From an uncultured Oscillospiraceae bacterium (GTDB taxonomy: Bacteria; Bacillota; Clostridia; Oscillospirales; Oscillospiraceae), in contig CALWWH010000159.1 in assembly GCA_944385195.1 (NCBI GenBank), positions 1-6,722 on the forward strand: a DNA stretch of 6,722 nucleotides. Reading direction: 5' to 3'. Positions 5,006 through 6,722 of this stretch are shown here, one piece after another. A model generated the notes under the pieces. The model was given only the letters and a program-made list of their open reading frames with translations. It did no database searches and was not told the origin of the DNA. The translations under genes and the position numbers were made by a program. Within the stretch, counting starts at the first letter, position 1; the number at the start of each line of letters is the position of its first letter.

Positions 5006-6424
5006 ATGAAAACAAGATTCCTGTCCATACTGTTGGCCATCGCCCTGTTGACGGCTTTGACCGCCTGCGAAAGCCCCGCCGCACCCGACGATTTAGGAAC
5101 AAGTCAGTCCCCAACTGAGAGTGGCGTCTCTGAGGACACTCCTGCCGACGACACCACCGAACAATCTGATGAGTCCCTGGGACTGTTCCAGACAGATGCC
5201 ACTCTCGCCGAGACAGTTCTGGTAGACGAGAATGGAGTGAAGATTACCGCCAGCGGCCTTACCTATACGGCTTATTCCGTGGACCTGGAGCTGACTATCG
5301 AAAACAACAGCGGGAAAGATTTGTCCTTTGTCAGCGGCTCGCTGGGCTATAGCTGTAACTCTGTCAACGGGTACATGATAGATGGCGGATATCTGAACTG
5401 CGATGTGTCTGATGGGAAAAAGGCCAACGACGCCATCAGTTTCGGTTACGATGCTCTGATGCTCTATGGAATCAACGAAATCGCGGATATAGAGATCGGT
5501 ATCAGTATGACAGATAACGATTATAACACTACCTACACAGGTCCCCGACAAGTCAAAACCTCTGCCGCTGAGACCCACGACTATGACACGGACCATTATC
5601 AGGATACGATCACTAGCAGGGCAGCCATGAACACCTACGGGTATAAGATGATCCATTTCTCACAGGATTCCCTCTATGACCAGGGCGGCGTGAAACTGCT
5701 TTCCAGCGGTGTCATGATCAACAGGGACGGAGAAAACGCTCTCCTGTTGGAACTTGAAAACACCACGGACAATATGGTATATCTGTCCACATCAGATATT
5801 GCCATCAACGGTCTGCTGGTAAACAGCTCCATCTGGTCCAGTGACGCCATCAATCCCGGCAAATGCCGCATTGTGGATGTGGATCTCTCCTCTGTACTAG
5901 ACACTGACTATTGGAGTGTATACGGTATTACCCAAGTGGGTACGCTCTCCCTCTCTTTAGGACAACACAATACGGATGGCATTGAAATTTCGGCGGAAGC
6001 CCCGATCAAAATTGTTATCCCCGATGTGGACACCTCTTTTGATGGGACGGGAACGGAGATCTACAACAGCAATGGACTGAAAATCATGTTTAAGACCATC
6101 GTGAAGGACCCTTCCGATTACAGTTCTGATTTACATGTACTCCTGTTGGCGGAAAACAACAGCGGGAAGACACTCACCATAGAAGATGCATATGATTCAC
6201 TCTCAGTAAACGGTTTTATGACTGATTACTCCTACTACAACCAGGAACTGGGAAACGGACAGTCTGCAGTTATCGAACTCAAACTGTGGGAGTCTTCGTT
6301 GGCAGATAATCAGATTTCCTCTGTATCTGATATCCAGGAAATCGAGTTTGGACTTGAAATCAAAGAAGGCTATACGACCATGGATGAGCCAATACTTACT
6401 CTCGTATTCGAGGGATCGAACTGA
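5006..6424 (+). CDS. Lipoprotein with three homologous beta-rich repeats, 472 aa
   Basis: AAGGAGG at 4992-4998 with a seven-base spacer fixes ATG 5006. A lipoprotein signal (MKTRFLSILLAIALL, lipobox LTAC, Cys21) is followed by an acidic Ser/Thr/Asp/Glu-rich linker (22-62). Three repeats follow at about 70-182, 222-339 and 350-469. Each has a start motif (ENGVKITASG, QGGVKLLSSG, SNGLKIMFKT), then a strand ending in an Asn/Gly turn (LTIENNSGKDLSF, LLELENTTDNMVYL, LLAENNSGKTLTI). An NG motif comes next (VNGYMID, INGLLVN, VNGFMTD), and finally an alternating strand (EIADIEIGISM, VGTLSLSLG, DIQEIEFGLEI). This looks like an immunoglobulin-like beta-sandwich array on the cell surface. I do not recognise a named family or an active site. 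Probable co-expression with the MerR regulator suggests a stimulus-induced surface protein. The frame is complete and undamaged. Confidence 0.85.
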   Translation: MKTRFLSILLAIALLTALTACESPAAPDDLGTSQSPTESGVSEDTPADDTTEQSDESLGLFQTDATLAETVLVDENGVKITASGLTYTAYSVDLELTIENNSGKDLSFVSGSLGYSCNSVNGYMIDGGYLNCDVSDGKKANDAISFGYDALMLYGINEIADIEIGISMTDNDYNTTYTGPRQVKTSAAETHDYDTDHYQDTITSRAAMNTYGYKMIHFSQDSLYDQGGVKLLSSGVMINRDGENALLLELENTTDNMVYLSTSDIAINGLLVNSSIWSSDAINPGKCRIVDVDLSSVLDTDYWSVYGITQVGTLSLSLGQHNTDGIEISAEAPIKIVIPDVDTSFDGTGTEIYNSNGLKIMFKTIVKDPSDYSSDLHVLLLAENNSGKTLTIEDAYDSLSVNGFMTDYSYYNQELGNGQSAVIELKLWESSLADNQISSVSDIQEIEFGLEIKEGYTTMDEPILTLVFEGSN

Positions 6425-6722
6425 GAAGCACATGGGCTGATATCGGGTCAAAGGATCGAAGAACTCCACGCAGCAGGCGTATCAATTTTTAACACGCTAT
6501 ATACAAAGAGGTAGAAATATCTTTTTTGCATCATTTCTAATGATTTATAGTTGTTTTTGCTCCATTTCGCTTACTCTTTGGCACTCTTTGAAAACGGTGT
6601 TTCCGTGTACTCCGAGCGGCACTGTGGCTGAAAATGTGGTCAAAGCAGCATGGCTGGAGGGAACTTGAGGCAATTCACATCCGCACCCCACAGGATGATT
6701 TTAGTACAGTGTTATCAAAGAT
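6425..6722. other. Downstream region, no supportable gene
   Basis: The first half is AT-rich, with a T6 run near 6522-6527 and a small AT-only hairpin (ATCATT/AATGAT, 6530-6544) followed by TTATAGTTGTTTTT. That hairpin might be a weak terminator for the lipoprotein gene. The second half is more GC-rich, with short open stretches such as GTVAENVVKAAWLEGT ending in TGA near 6666. Without a start, length or recognisable family these are not called. It may contain the upstream region of a gene beyond the window. Confidence 0.4.

Noticed and set aside
5093..5656. Minus-strand open frame of 187 codons
   Set aside because: It is antisense to the triple-repeat lipoprotein, which has a signal peptide, ribosome binding site and internal repeats. 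The antisense product shows none of these.
6530..6544. ATCATT/AATGAT hairpin as a terminator of the lipoprotein gene
   Set aside because: The stem is six A/T-dominated pairs with no uninterrupted T tract after it; too weak to call as a feature.
6601..6668. Short protein-like stretch ending AENVVKAAWLEGT
   Set aside because: It has no start codon with a ribosome binding site, is under 25 codons, and matches no family I recognise.

Overview
The window looks like a chromosomal or mobile-element segment from a gut-type Bacillota (Clostridia, probably Oscillospirales). This is inferred from strong AGGAGG-type ribosome binding sites, moderately GC-rich codon use, lipoprotein signal peptides with LxAC lipoboxes, and conjugation genes of the kind common in Clostridial integrative elements. 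I cannot name the species.

Positions 1-1372 hold the tail of a conjugative element module: the C-terminal part of a VirD4/TraG-type coupling protein (its N-terminus lies outside the window), a 120-residue protein of unknown function, and a strong hairpin terminator at 1349-1372. Positions about 1378-2944 are the wreckage of a second integrative element. They hold an antisense 3' fragment of an unknown gene, the frameshifted and stop-interrupted Sel1-repeat tail of a probable MobP-type relaxase, one intact excisionase-like HTH gene, and the C-terminal half of a tyrosine integrase. That integrase has lost its HxxR catalytic motif and is frameshifted just before its nucleophilic tyrosine. An 18-bp-arm palindrome overlaps its stop codon.

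Positions about 3091-4483 form a two-gene operon of cell-surface proteins that I read as DUF4230-like paralogues. The first has an N-terminal membrane anchor and the second is a lipoprotein; the operon ends in a perfect 26-bp inverted repeat that should act as a terminator. Positions 4565-6424 form a second unit: a short MerR-family regulator, whose promoter carries a perfect 8-bp dyad between its -35 and -10 elements, followed 66 bp later by a 472-residue lipoprotein built of three homologous beta-rich repeats. The arrangement suggests a MerR-controlled surface lipoprotein cassette. Positions 6425-6722 hold no gene I can support.

The most notable points are the MerR-operator/triple-repeat-lipoprotein cassette, the differently anchored DUF4230 pair, and the readable decay history of the integrative element. 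I see no CRISPR array, tRNA, rRNA or complete insertion sequence.
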